Source: Acetobacter pasteurianus subsp. pasteurianus LMG 1262 = NBRC 106471 (lineage in GTDB: Bacteria > Pseudomonadota > Alphaproteobacteria > Acetobacterales > Acetobacteraceae). Taken from it: a stretch of 50,094 nucleotides of DNA. The notes under the pieces were generated by a model. It saw only the letters and a program-made list of their open reading frames with translations, was not told the origin of the DNA and searched no databases. Positions 38,995-47,209 of this stretch are shown piece after piece (within the stretch, counting starts at the first letter, position 1; every line of letters starts with the position of its first letter). Made by a program: the position numbers and the translations under genes. The DNA lies in contig NZ_CADO01000007.1 in NCBI RefSeq assembly GCF_000285275.1, positions 1 to 50,094 of the forward strand. The letters run 5' to 3'.

Positions 38995-40236
38995 ATGAGC
39001 ATACCCGACCAGAAGCAAACATCTGCTTCTTCCACACCACCCTATTCTGGCCTGGCTGGCTGGATTAACAGACGCCTTCCGGTCATTTCTGCCTTTCGGG
39101 CTGAATATGTTGATTTCCGTGTACCGCGCAATCTGAATGGCTGGTGGAATTTTGGGGCTATTCTGACGCTTGTTCTGGGGCTGATGCTGGCCAGTGGCGT
39201 TTTTCTTGCCATGAACTATACCCCCACAGATGCAGGGGCTTTTCTTTCTGTTGAAGCCATAGAACGCCAGCTTTCTGGCGGATGGCTTTTGCGTGCCATG
39301 CACATGACAGGCGCAAACCTGTTTCTGGCAGCTTTGTATCTGCATCTGTTTCGTGGGCTTTATTACGGATCTTACAAAGCCCCGCGTGAACTGCTGTGGC
39401 TGACCGGCCTTGTGCTGATGCTGATGGTTATGGCTACCGCTTTTGCAGGCTATCTGCTGCCGTGGGGCCAGATGTCCTATTGGGGCGCAGATGTAATTAC
39501 CAAAGCCGTGGGTGCCATACCGGGTATTGGCCCAACGCTGGAACACATCATGACAGGCAGCGACCATCTGGGAGATATCTTCCTCCATCGCTTTTTTGTG
39601 CTGCACTTTGTTCTGGCATTTCTGATTGTGGGTGTTGTGGGCATGCACGTAGCGGCTGTGCACGTTTCAGGCTCCAACAACCCCACGGGTGTTGAACCAC
39701 GCACCCCCAAGGATACGGTGCCTTTCTACCCTTACTATGTCAGCAAGGATCTGGTTGGGCTTATTCTGTTTGCAATGGTGTTTGCAGCCCTGATGTTCTT
39801 TTGGCCCAACATGCTGATTGAGCCAGACAACTACACCCCGGCAGACCCCATGCACACACCAGCAGACATTGAACCTGAATGGTATTTCCTGCCGTTTTAT
39901 GGGCTTTTGCAATCCGTGCCATCCAAATTTGGCGGTCTTGTAGCTGCCGCTGGCTCCCTGCTGGTTCTGTTTGCCTTGCCGTGGCTTGATCGCTCCCCCG
40001 TGCGCTCCATGCGTTTTCGCCCCCTGTGCCGTATTGGGCTTCTGGGCGTTGTGTGTGCATTTATTGTGCTGGCAGATGCAGGCAAGCACCACGCACAAGG
40101 TGGCTGGCTAATTGCCGCCCGTTTGGCTGGGCTTTATTATTTTGGGTATTTCCTTGTGTTCCTTCCCCTTGTTTCCCGCACGGAAAAAACGCGCCCTCTC
40201 CCTTCCTCCATTGCTGCCTCACAGGGAGATGCCTGA
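38995..40236 (+). CDS. petB: Cytochrome bc1 complex, cytochrome b subunit
   Basis: A 413-residue membrane subunit of the ubiquinol:cytochrome c reductase, carrying two b hemes and the quinone sites. Heme histidines lie in RAMHMTGANLFLAALYLHLF and in LHRFFVLHFVLAFLIVGVVG followed by MHVAAVHV. PEWYFLPFYGLL holds the PEWY motif of the quinol-oxidation site. ATG 38995 (MSIPDQK) gives normal length; the ribosome binding site is weak. Its TGA shares one base with the ATG of the c1 gene, so translation is coupled. It is unusual in being first in the operon. Confidence 0.93.
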   Translation: MSIPDQKQTSASSTPPYSGLAGWINRRLPVISAFRAEYVDFRVPRNLNGWWNFGAILTLVLGLMLASGVFLAMNYTPTDAGAFLSVEAIERQLSGGWLLRAMHMTGANLFLAALYLHLFRGLYYGSYKAPRELLWLTGLVLMLMVMATAFAGYLLPWGQMSYWGADVITKAVGAIPGIGPTLEHIMTGSDHLGDIFLHRFFVLHFVLAFLIVGVVGMHVAAVHVSGSNNPTGVEPRTPKDTVPFYPYYVSKDLVGLILFAMVFAALMFFWPNMLIEPDNYTPADPMHTPADIEPEWYFLPFYGLLQSVPSKFGGLVAAAGSLLVLFALPWLDRSPVRSMRFRPLCRIGLLGVVCAFIVLADAGKHHAQGGWLIAARLAGLYYFGYFLVFLPLVSRTEKTRPLPSSIAASQGDA

Positions 40237-41009
40237 TGCGTAAGCATGTTTTTGCAGGCTCCTTGCTGGCAGCGTTTACCCTTGCAATGCCCGCACTGGC
40301 CAGCACGCCAGATAAAGCTCCGCCGCATCAGAAATGGAGCTTTGAGGGTGCAACCGGCACCTATGATAAAGCCAGCCTGCAGCGCGGCTTTTTGGTGTAT
40401 GATCATGTATGCGCCAGCTGCCACGGCATGCGCAGCCTGACATATCGGGATCTGGAAGGCATTGGGCTAAGTGATCAGGCGATTACAGATCTTGCCCATA
40501 GCAAGCAGATTGCTGGCCCGGTTGGCATCTCCGGCATGCCCACAATGCGCCCCGGCTTGCCGGATGATCACTTCCGCTCTCCCTTCCCCAATGATGCCGC
40601 AGCGGCTGCGGTTATGGGTGGGGTTGCGCCACCAGATCAATCTCGCTTGGCGGCTGTGCACCCCGGTGGAGCAGATTGGCTTTATGCCTTTCTAACAGGT
40701 TACCGCATGCCCCCACCGGCTGATGCCCCTGTTGTGCCGGGCAAATTCTATAATGATTGGGCAGAAGGCCATATGATTGGTATGCCCCCGCCGTTAATGA
40801 ACGGTGCCATTCAATACCCAGATGGCACACCGGCAACTGTGGAGCAGCAGGCCAAGGATATTACCACATTCCTGGTCTGGGCTGCAGATCCACACCGTAA
40901 TGAGCGCCACCATATTGGCAAAGGGGTTCTGGCTTATCTGGCTGTTCTGCTTGTTCTGGCTATCGCATGGAAGCGGAAAATCTGGAAAAACCTGAAATCG
41001 CACGGATAA
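40236..41009 (+). CDS. petC: Cytochrome bc1 complex, cytochrome c1
   Basis: A 257-residue periplasmic heme protein anchored by a C-terminal helix (LAYLAVLLVLAIAW followed by basic residues). A signal peptide ends PALA. The heme-binding motif CASCH is near residue 60, and GHMIGMPPPL supplies the axial methionine. GGAG about eight bases before ATG 40236 fixes the start, overlapping the cytochrome b stop by one base. Confidence 0.93.
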   Translation: MRKHVFAGSLLAAFTLAMPALASTPDKAPPHQKWSFEGATGTYDKASLQRGFLVYDHVCASCHGMRSLTYRDLEGIGLSDQAITDLAHSKQIAGPVGISGMPTMRPGLPDDHFRSPFPNDAAAAAVMGGVAPPDQSRLAAVHPGGADWLYAFLTGYRMPPPADAPVVPGKFYNDWAEGHMIGMPPPLMNGAIQYPDGTPATVEQQAKDITTFLVWAADPHRNERHHIGKGVLAYLAVLLVLAIAWKRKIWKNLKSHG

Positions 41010-41027
41010 ACGGAAAGCACGAACAGC

Positions 41028-41666
41028 ATGACACGCGAAACCGAAGAAACCGCAGCAACAGAACAAGCCCCCGGACGCCGTGACTTTTTGGGAATTGTAA
41101 CCACGGCTGGCACAGTTACAGGCTTGGCGGCCTGTGCTGTTCCGTTTGTGCAAAGCCTGAAGCCGCAGGACAGTGCATCCGCCCATCTGCCAGTGGATGT
41201 TGATATTTCCAAGCTCACCCCCGGCCAGCAGATGACGGTTGTCTGGCAGGGCAAGCCTGTCTTTATCATGCGCCGCACGCCGGAAGAAATTGCTCTGCTG
41301 CAAGACCACGCTCTGGCCGAAAAACTGCGGGATGCAGAATCCACTGCAAACCAGCAGCCCGCTTATGCCCGCAACTGGCATCGCTCCCTTGTGCCGGAAT
41401 ATGGCGTTTACGTGGGTATTTGCACGCATTTGGGCTGCGTGCCGGGCCTTAACCAACCTACGGGCAACACGGCCGATACATGTGGTGGCTATGGCTGCCC
41501 GTGCCACGGATCAAAGTTTGATCTGGCAGGCCGCGTTTATAAAGGCGCACCGGCTCCGTATAATCTGCCTGTGCCGCCTTATTCCATGCCCTCGCCTACC
41601 AGCATCAGGCTGGGAGAAAACCCCAAGGGGCAAAACTTCGATTTCTCAACAATCGAACAGATTTAA
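41028..41666 (+). CDS. petA: Cytochrome bc1 complex, Rieske iron-sulfur subunit
   Basis: A 212-residue protein with an N-terminal twin-arginine-type anchor (GRRDFLGIVTTAGTVTGLAA) and the [2Fe-2S] cluster ligands in CTHLGC and CPCHGSKFD. GPxP-like closing residues follow as APAPYNLPVPPY. It lies 18 bases after cytochrome c1 and closes the operon before a strong terminator. In most proteobacteria this gene comes first, not last. Confidence 0.94.
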   Translation: MTRETEETAATEQAPGRRDFLGIVTTAGTVTGLAACAVPFVQSLKPQDSASAHLPVDVDISKLTPGQQMTVVWQGKPVFIMRRTPEEIALLQDHALAEKLRDAESTANQQPAYARNWHRSLVPEYGVYVGICTHLGCVPGLNQPTGNTADTCGGYGCPCHGSKFDLAGRVYKGAPAPYNLPVPPYSMPSPTSIRLGENPKGQNFDFSTIEQI

Positions 41667-41678
41667 TCTTCTCTACAA

Positions 41679-41706
41679 ACGCCGCATTCACCCTGCGGCG
41701 TTTTTT
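41679..41706 (+). terminator. Terminator of the bc1 operon
   Basis: CGCCGCA (41680-41686) pairs with TGCGGCG (41694-41700) and is followed by six T. Confidence 0.9.
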
Positions 41707-41728
41707 ATATCTGCATAGCAGACCGCCT

Positions 41729-41753
41729 CATCTCACTCTGAGAGTGTGAGATG
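41729..41753. promoter_or_regulatory. Palindrome upstream of the WrbA-like gene
   Basis: CATCTCAC (41729-41736) and GTGAGATG (41746-41753) are exact inverted arms, with further partial pairing inside. There is no T-run. It lies about 100 bases before the flavoprotein start and could be an operator for a dimeric repressor. Confidence 0.4.
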
Positions 41754-41850
41754 AATTGTCAAAATTCACCCTTATCGAGGGAATGGAAAACCGCCAATCT
41801 GTGTTGTGGTTGCTTTTTCTAACCAGCTTGATTGCAAGGGTGTAAAATAG

Positions 41851-42402
41851 ATGTCTGATATTGTGGTGGTTTATCATTCTGGGTTTGGTCATACCCGCCG
41901 GGTCGCAGAATACGTTGTCAAAGGCGCCAACGCTACACTGCTGGAAATTGATCAAAATGGTGATCTGCCAGAAAGCAGTTGGGAAGCTTTGGACAAAGCC
42001 AAAACCATTGTGTTTGGCACCCCCACCTATATGGGCAATGCCAGTTGGCAGTTTAAAAAGTTTGCAGATGCCACATCCCGCATCTGGTTCAATCGTGGGT
42101 GGCAGAACAAGCTGTTTGCCGGCTTTACAAACAGCGCCAGCCCGGTAGGGGATAAAGGTTGCACCATGGCATGGCTTCAGGTTCTGGCGGCGCAGCATGG
42201 TGGAATCTGGATCAGCCTTGACCTGCTACCCTCCAACACCAAAGCCGCTACAAAAGCAGATCTCAACGTGCTGGGGGGAGCCGCTGGCCTGCTGGTGCAA
42301 AGCCCATCTGATGCCAGCGTAGATGAAATTCCCAGCGGGGATCTGGATACAGCAACGGCTTATGGCGCACGTATTGCCGACATAACTTCTCGCTTTAAAT
42401 AA
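41851..42402 (+). CDS. Flavodoxin-like NAD(P)H:quinone oxidoreductase family protein
   Basis: A 183-residue flavodoxin-fold protein starting MSDIVVVYHSGFGHTRRVAE, with the phosphate-binding loop of FMN in HSGFGHT and a second FMN contact in FGTPTYMGN. It belongs to the WrbA/flavodoxin_2-like group; two-electron quinone reduction is the usual activity, but the substrate is not visible here. It is a single gene between a palindrome and a strong terminator. Confidence 0.82.
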   Translation: MSDIVVVYHSGFGHTRRVAEYVVKGANATLLEIDQNGDLPESSWEALDKAKTIVFGTPTYMGNASWQFKKFADATSRIWFNRGWQNKLFAGFTNSASPVGDKGCTMAWLQVLAAQHGGIWISLDLLPSNTKAATKADLNVLGGAAGLLVQSPSDASVDEIPSGDLDTATAYGARIADITSRFK

Positions 42403-42410
42403 CAGACACT

Positions 42411-42463
42411 TAGCCAGCATGTTTCCTGCTGCCGAATAGCAGACATGCTGGCTATACCTTTTT
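42411..42463 (+). terminator. Terminator after the flavoprotein gene
   Basis: TAGCCAGCATGT (42411-42422) pairs exactly with ACATGCTGGCTA (42443-42454), with an inner CTGCT/AGCAG stem, and is followed by CCTTTTT. An ATG at 42445 lies inside the hairpin and is therefore not accepted as a gene start. Confidence 0.85.
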
Positions 42464-42519
42464 CAGCCAGCCCCTCAAACGCTAAAACATCCCCAGTATC
42501 TACCGCAAACGGGGACGTA

Positions 42520-43032
42520 ATGGCTGTTTCTTGGGGGGATTTTCAGGCTATCATCCAGCTTTCCGCTGGCTTGAATGTTGCTATTCTCAGCTTTGTGGAT
42601 ATCAGCATCCCCGCCATCAAGGAACGCCGCCGTGTGTTTTCCAAAGCGCGGCAGGAGCTGGAAATCTACCGCAAAAACCCACACAAAGTGACAACAGAAG
42701 ATAAAGCAGCCCATGCCGGCGCGGTGGGAGAAATAGACCGCCAGCTTTTTGACCTGTGGCGTGAGACATCAGAGTTTGAAACCGTGGAAGATTCCATGAT
42801 TAAAACAACAGGTGTTTTTGGCTTTATTGGTGCAATCGTAAGCATAAGTTTGTTGTGGTATTCTGGCCTGCATTACGATGATCCAATTAGAACATCTGGC
42901 GAGTTGCTTACGTTACTTTCGTTCCTCTCCTTGGCCGCAGCATTTTTCATTAACTTTATTACCGCGTTTAAAGCCGCGCATTATACAAAACGCTGCAATG
43001 ACCTGCGCCAGCAAATGCGGCAAAAATTATAG
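42520..43032 (+). CDS. Three-TM membrane protein of unknown function
   Basis: A 170-residue protein. ATG 42520 (MAVSWGDFQ) is chosen because the longer frame from 42445 begins inside a terminator hairpin. Hydrophobic segments are at residues ~10-30, ~96-116 and ~127-150. Between the first and second lies a charged, helical loop of about 60 residues (ERRRVFSKARQELEIYRKNP), and the tail is basic (RCNDLRQQMRQKL). It looks like a small inner-membrane protein with a coiled cytosolic arm. I recognise no family. It is flanked by its own gaps and is not in an obvious operon. Confidence 0.6.
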   Translation: MAVSWGDFQAIIQLSAGLNVAILSFVDISIPAIKERRRVFSKARQELEIYRKNPHKVTTEDKAAHAGAVGEIDRQLFDLWRETSEFETVEDSMIKTTGVFGFIGAIVSISLLWYSGLHYDDPIRTSGELLTLLSFLSLAAAFFINFITAFKAAHYTKRCNDLRQQMRQKL

Positions 43033-43160
43033 CCGATAGTTCGGCACCGCAGATGAATAACATTCATCATTTCTTTTTTATTTCTTTATCGGAATGTTTA
43101 TGCCTAGACTGCCAAACGCTCTGGCCATGTAACAGCCGCACTGAAGGGGAATAACCCTCC

Positions 43161-44477
43161 ATGACGACGCTCCAAAAAAAACAGAAAGTTCTGCTGCTTC
43201 TTTCCGCTTCTTCGTTGCTGCTTCCTGCCTTGCATAAAACGGCACATGCGCAGGTTCTGCCCTTTACAAGCCTGAAAACAAGTAGTTCCAGCTTGGGCCG
43301 CTGGCTGTCTGACATTACCCTTACGGGGCAGATTGAAGGCGGTATCATGGCCAATCCGGCACGCCCCAACCCCGGCTATAACTATGGGGACTTCCTGGCT
43401 GATCATGCCAACCAGGTGCAGCTCAACCAAGCTGAATTCACCATTTCCAAAGCCATCGACTCCAGCCTGAACGAATACCAAATCGGCTTCACGCTGGAGG
43501 GACTGTATGGTTCCGATGCCAGATACTACCATGTGCTGGGTATTTCGGATCAGGAATGGAAAGCGCGTTACCAGCTTATTCCCGCCCAAGCGCATGTAGA
43601 TGTGCACCTGCCGTGGCTGACAAAAGGTGGGCTGGATATGCAGGTTGGTATTCTGCAGGCCCCTATGGGTGTTGAAGGGTTGGACCCAACATCCCGCGCT
43701 TTTTATACGCTTGCCTATACATCTGAATATTCTGTACCGTTTGAGCATATCGGCGCCATGTTTAACTGGCACGTAACGCCTATGGTGGATGTAACTTTCG
43801 GGATTGATACCGGCAACCAGACATCCTTTGGTAGTTCCGATAACAACCACATGCCTGCGGCCTATTTTGGTTTTAACCTCAACAACCTCGCACATGGCAA
43901 ACTACGCATTGTAGAGCTCAGCCGTGTTGGACCAGAAAACTCTTGGCGCGCAATCGGACATTATGAAGCAGACCATGCGCAACGCTTCTGGAACGATATC
44001 AACGCCACCTATGAGATAAATGACAAGCTCTCTGTGACCGCCGAATTCAACTATCTGCATGATGAAGGCGTGCGCGGTATTGGCGCGCGGGGGCAATTTG
44101 CTGGCGCTGATGCAGAAAGTTTTGTCAGCTTCCTCAGCTATAAGATCAACAAGGAATTCACCTTCAATTACCGTGGGGAAATCTACCGCGATAATAACAA
44201 CATGATGGTGGCCACCTTCCGCGGCAACAATTCCTATATGGAAGCTCTGGCTGGCACAGGGGGAGAAACTGTTGCTGGCCCCTCTGGCCACGGCACCACG
44301 TATGGGGACCTCTCCTTAAACGTCGTGTATCATCCAGATTTGGGGCACCATGTGCGCGTATTCCAGCTTCGGCCGGAAATACGGTTTGATCGCTCCCTTA
44401 ATGGCACTACACCTTTTAATGGTGGCCGAAACAACGGCATGTTCACCTTTGGTGGCGATGCTGTTATCGGGTTCTGA
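43161..44477 (+). CDS. Outer-membrane beta-barrel porin (BBP2/OmpL-like)
   Basis: A 438-residue protein with a signal peptide ending about AHAQ and then alternating-hydrophobicity strands up to a C-terminal phenylalanine (DAVIGF), as is usual for outer-membrane barrels. LTGQIEGGIMANPARPNPGY near the start and WHVTPMVDVTFGIDTGNQ in the middle fit the putative beta-barrel porin-2 family. The transported solute is unknown. It is unlike the OprB porin at 19.6 kb. The gene is single and ends at a shared terminator. Confidence 0.75.
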   Translation: MTTLQKKQKVLLLLSASSLLLPALHKTAHAQVLPFTSLKTSSSSLGRWLSDITLTGQIEGGIMANPARPNPGYNYGDFLADHANQVQLNQAEFTISKAIDSSLNEYQIGFTLEGLYGSDARYYHVLGISDQEWKARYQLIPAQAHVDVHLPWLTKGGLDMQVGILQAPMGVEGLDPTSRAFYTLAYTSEYSVPFEHIGAMFNWHVTPMVDVTFGIDTGNQTSFGSSDNNHMPAAYFGFNLNNLAHGKLRIVELSRVGPENSWRAIGHYEADHAQRFWNDINATYEINDKLSVTAEFNYLHDEGVRGIGARGQFAGADAESFVSFLSYKINKEFTFNYRGEIYRDNNNMMVATFRGNNSYMEALAGTGGETVAGPSGHGTTYGDLSLNVVYHPDLGHHVRVFQLRPEIRFDRSLNGTTPFNGGRNNGMFTFGGDAVIGF

Positions 44478-44489
44478 TACACTTAGGCA

Positions 44490-44515
44490 CAGGCTGCCAT
44501 ATCCGTGGCAGCCTG
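44490..44515. terminator. Terminator between convergent genes
   Basis: CAGGCTGCCA (44490-44499) pairs exactly with TGGCAGCCTG (44506-44515). CTTTACCTTTTT follows on the plus strand. It separates the porin gene from the purine permease gene. Confidence 0.75.
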
Positions 44516-44525
44516 CTTTACCTTT

Positions 44526-45884
44526 TTAGCTACCCAATCTGGATGAGAGCACCAGATACAAAATAAACACACAATCCAACCCACATAGCATCAGGGTAAG
44601 TTCTGCCCATTTGCGGGTTGTCAGCACAAAAGCTGTATGCAGCAGCAAACCAAACGCCAGACTGACCATAAAATCACCTGTCAGCACGGTAACAAGCAGC
44701 ATAAACAGCGGAATAACCCGCTCCTGCACAGCCAAAGCTTTCAGGTCTGGCAGGCTGCCAAGCATACCCAAACCTACCAGAATAAGAGCCGGTGCCGTTG
44801 CCACAGCAGGCACGCAGATAATAAGTGGCCACAAGATGGAGGACACCGCAAACAGGCAGGCCACCACCAGTGTTGTCAGTCCGGTGCGTCCCCCCTCTTC
44901 TACCCCCACCAAAGATTCCAGATACGCTGAAACAGTGGATGTGCCCAAAGCAGACCCAATAACACTGGCCGTTGCATCTGCCACAAAAGCCGACTTTGCC
45001 AGCAAAGGCTGCCCCTGCTTATCCTTCAGACCAGAACGCTGCATCACAGCCATCATGGTGCCCGTGGCATCAAAAAAATCACCCAAAAAGAAATAAAGAG
45101 TTATGGGCAAAACCAGAAACAAATTGGCAAACAGACCGTGAAAATCATACGGGAATAACATGAACCACGGGTAAGAAGGCCAATCCACCCAATGCGCAGG
45201 CAGTTGCGTCACCTTGCTGCCATCTGGATGCGCAACCCACAGCCCGGCAATGGTTACTGCAATAACAGACAGCAAAATAGCGGCTGGCACGCGCGCCCAT
45301 TTTAACATCATGGCCAGAAAAACCCCGGCCAGCGCCAACAGCACAACAGGGTTGGACAGTTGCCCGAATACCAACCCCTCCCCGCCCTTGGTTACCAAAC
45401 CACCATTTACGATGCCGATATGAGCCACAAAGGCCCCAATAGCAAAATGAATGCCCTGTTTGACTGAGAGCGGGAATGTTTCAACAATTCTGCGTCGCCA
45501 CGGCGTGAGGGAGAGAAACAGAAAAGCCAGCCCACCCAACAGCACCATGGTAAAGGCCTGAGCCGGTGGCACCCCCATGCGCACAACAACAATCTGGGCA
45601 AACACCACGTTGCTGCTCATAACAGGTGCCAGTGCTATAGGCAGATTGGCCCCCACAGCCATAATGAAAGACCCCACAACAGCAGAGGCTATTGTGGTGA
45701 TAACCATGGCATGCTGGTCTAACCCGGCTGAGGCCAAGATATTGGGGTTAACGGCCATAATATAGGCCATAGCCCCAAAGGTGGTGATACCCGCCACAAC
45801 TTCCTTGGGGATGCTGGACCCGCGGCCAGAAATATCAAAAGCACGATCCAGACATGCACGCATGCCTGACCATAAATATCTCAT
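44526..45884 (-). CDS. NCS2/AzgA-family purine (adenine/guanine/hypoxanthine) permease
   Basis: A 452-residue transporter with about twelve to fourteen membrane segments. The start of the family, SIPKEVVAGITTFGAMAYIM followed by AVNPNIL, and the GDFFDATGTMMAV and GSALGTSTVSAYLES segments are diagnostic for AzgA-type purine:proton symporters. GAGGA a few bases before ATG 45884 supports the start; ATG 45863 is possible. No purine-use genes are adjacent. Confidence 0.9.
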   Translation of the reverse strand: MRYLWSGMRACLDRAFDISGRGSSIPKEVVAGITTFGAMAYIMAVNPNILASAGLDQHAMVITTIASAVVGSFIMAVGANLPIALAPVMSSNVVFAQIVVVRMGVPPAQAFTMVLLGGLAFLFLSLTPWRRRIVETFPLSVKQGIHFAIGAFVAHIGIVNGGLVTKGGEGLVFGQLSNPVVLLALAGVFLAMMLKWARVPAAILLSVIAVTIAGLWVAHPDGSKVTQLPAHWVDWPSYPWFMLFPYDFHGLFANLFLVLPITLYFFLGDFFDATGTMMAVMQRSGLKDKQGQPLLAKSAFVADATASVIGSALGTSTVSAYLESLVGVEEGGRTGLTTLVVACLFAVSSILWPLIICVPAVATAPALILVGLGMLGSLPDLKALAVQERVIPLFMLLVTVLTGDFMVSLAFGLLLHTAFVLTTRKWAELTLMLCGLDCVFILYLVLSSRLGS

Positions 45885-46109
45885 CCATTCCTCGGCAGTG
45901 CTGCTAGGGCCAGTTTCTGCTTTATCTTACGGATGTACGACCAAAAATAACACCAGCGAAATAAAAGTTTTCCTGCACTCACGGATGTAATCTGCGCAGC
46001 ACATAGCAGCCATCCGGCCTGCCCCTGTAGCCGAATGCTGGGGGCATCCCCATTTCGTAAAATGAACAAATGCTTAGGTTTAAGCATCAAAGCAAAAAGG
46101 ATATTTTTT

Positions 46110-46352
46110 ATGACTGATAAAGCACCGCACGAAACCAGCTCCCTTTTCCATCTGGCAGAACGCGCCCTTAAGCAGCCCAAACTGGCAACCAAGGAAGAAG
46201 TGCGTGAACTGGCAAACTATGTGCTTAAAGGCGGCGTAAAGGCTGGTGAAGCCGAACGCGAAGTGGCTAAAAAAGCAGAGCGCAACCCAGAGGGCGTAGA
46301 AGCCTCTGAAATTGAATCTCTGGCAAAAACCGTTATTGCCGCACATTCCTGA
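46110..46352 (+). CDS. Small soluble protein of unknown function
   Basis: An 80-residue, highly charged, helical protein starting MTDKAPHETSSLFHLAERAL. AAAAGG lies ten bases before ATG 46110; the longer frame from 46035 has no such site. Lys/Glu/Ala-rich helices (EREVAKKAERNPEGVEASEI) make up most of it. No family is recognised. It stands alone and is followed by a hairpin. Confidence 0.65.
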   Translation: MTDKAPHETSSLFHLAERALKQPKLATKEEVRELANYVLKGGVKAGEAEREVAKKAERNPEGVEASEIESLAKTVIAAHS

Positions 46353-46362
46353 GAATTGCGCA

Positions 46363-46387
46363 GGCAGGTGGCCCAAAACCACCTGCC
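46363..46387 (+). terminator. Hairpin after the small protein gene
   Basis: GGCAGGTGG (46363-46371) pairs with CCACCTGCC (46379-46387). No T-run follows, so termination is only probable. Confidence 0.5.
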
Positions 46388-46453
46388 ACCAAAATGTAAA
46401 CCGGGACTCCCTCTTCTTCTCTCCGAAGATATAATTGCGGACAAAGAAGGGAG

Positions 46454-47158
46454 ATGAATTTGAAAAAGTTACTTCTGGTTGCCATGCTGATATGGGCAAC
46501 GCCAGTTATGGCATCTTCTGCGCCGCAAACTGTTGATGATGCCTACCCTTATGTTGATGCCGCATCCATTTTACTCACCAATGATATCAAAACATTTCTG
46601 AGCGGCGGCAAAAGCCTTATAAATTGGGCACCAGTTTTTCCGCACCCAACTATGGTAACGGCTCAAGCTTATTGGGCACAATGGAAATCCAGTTCCTCTA
46701 CTGCCGCAAAAGATTTTCCCATGGATAAGCCTATCTATATTACTGGACAGGCTCTCTCTGTTTCTCAAACAGGGGAAGATTTTTATGTTGATTACGCCTC
46801 ATCCCCATCAGGCATAGATGATGTACAAGCCTATCTTTCCAATAATGGAGTGAATGCAGCTTCATCTTATTCTGCCGGAAAAAAAGTTTCTCTGCTTTGT
46901 TTTCGCGCAAAAAACATGTTCCAGCCAACAGATTTAGGCGGCTGTGAAGATATTGGCAGTGTTGCACAAAGTATTTTTGTAGATGCGTATAAAGATCTCG
47001 CTCTTGTTGCTGCGGGCAAAAGTGGGGGCAGACTACCCTTTTCTGCCAGCGCGCAAAGAATGATTATTTCTGCGCAAAGTTGTGCCTTGCAACTTCGCAA
47101 GGCTGCATCGGAAGCGGTTTCTACCAGAGAAATGGCTTCATGCAGAGGTGGTGGCTAA
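46454..47158 (+). CDS. Secreted protein with a possible OB-fold (tRNA_anti-like) domain
   Basis: A 234-residue protein with a signal peptide (MNLKKLLLVAMLIWATPVMA). Residues ~90-170 (IYITGQALSVSQTGEDFYVD...VSLLCFRAKNM...LGGCEDI) resemble the short beta-barrel of tRNA_anti-like/OB-fold periplasmic proteins, in which a small barrel follows a helical N-terminal region. Cys residues in LLCFRA, GGCEDI, QSCALQ and ASCRGG could form two disulfides. The family call is tentative. AAGGGAG immediately before the ATG serves as ribosome binding site. The gene is followed by a weak hairpin. Confidence 0.55.
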   Translation: MNLKKLLLVAMLIWATPVMASSAPQTVDDAYPYVDAASILLTNDIKTFLSGGKSLINWAPVFPHPTMVTAQAYWAQWKSSSSTAAKDFPMDKPIYITGQALSVSQTGEDFYVDYASSPSGIDDVQAYLSNNGVNAASSYSAGKKVSLLCFRAKNMFQPTDLGGCEDIGSVAQSIFVDAYKDLALVAAGKSGGRLPFSASAQRMIISAQSCALQLRKAASEAVSTREMASCRGGG

Positions 47159-47173
47159 GTCCAACACCATAGC

Positions 47174-47197
47174 CTGACAGGCTAAATACCCTGTCAG
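47174..47197 (+). terminator. Weak hairpin after the OB-fold gene
   Basis: CTGACAGG (47174-47181) pairs with CCTGTCAG (47190-47197) between convergent genes. There is no T-run on either side. Confidence 0.4.
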
Positions 47198-47209
47198 ACA
47201 CTATTGGTA

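Noticed and set aside
42445-42519. Upstream extension of the three-TM protein
   Set aside because: The ATG at 42445 is inside a perfect terminator hairpin, so a start at 42520 is more likely.
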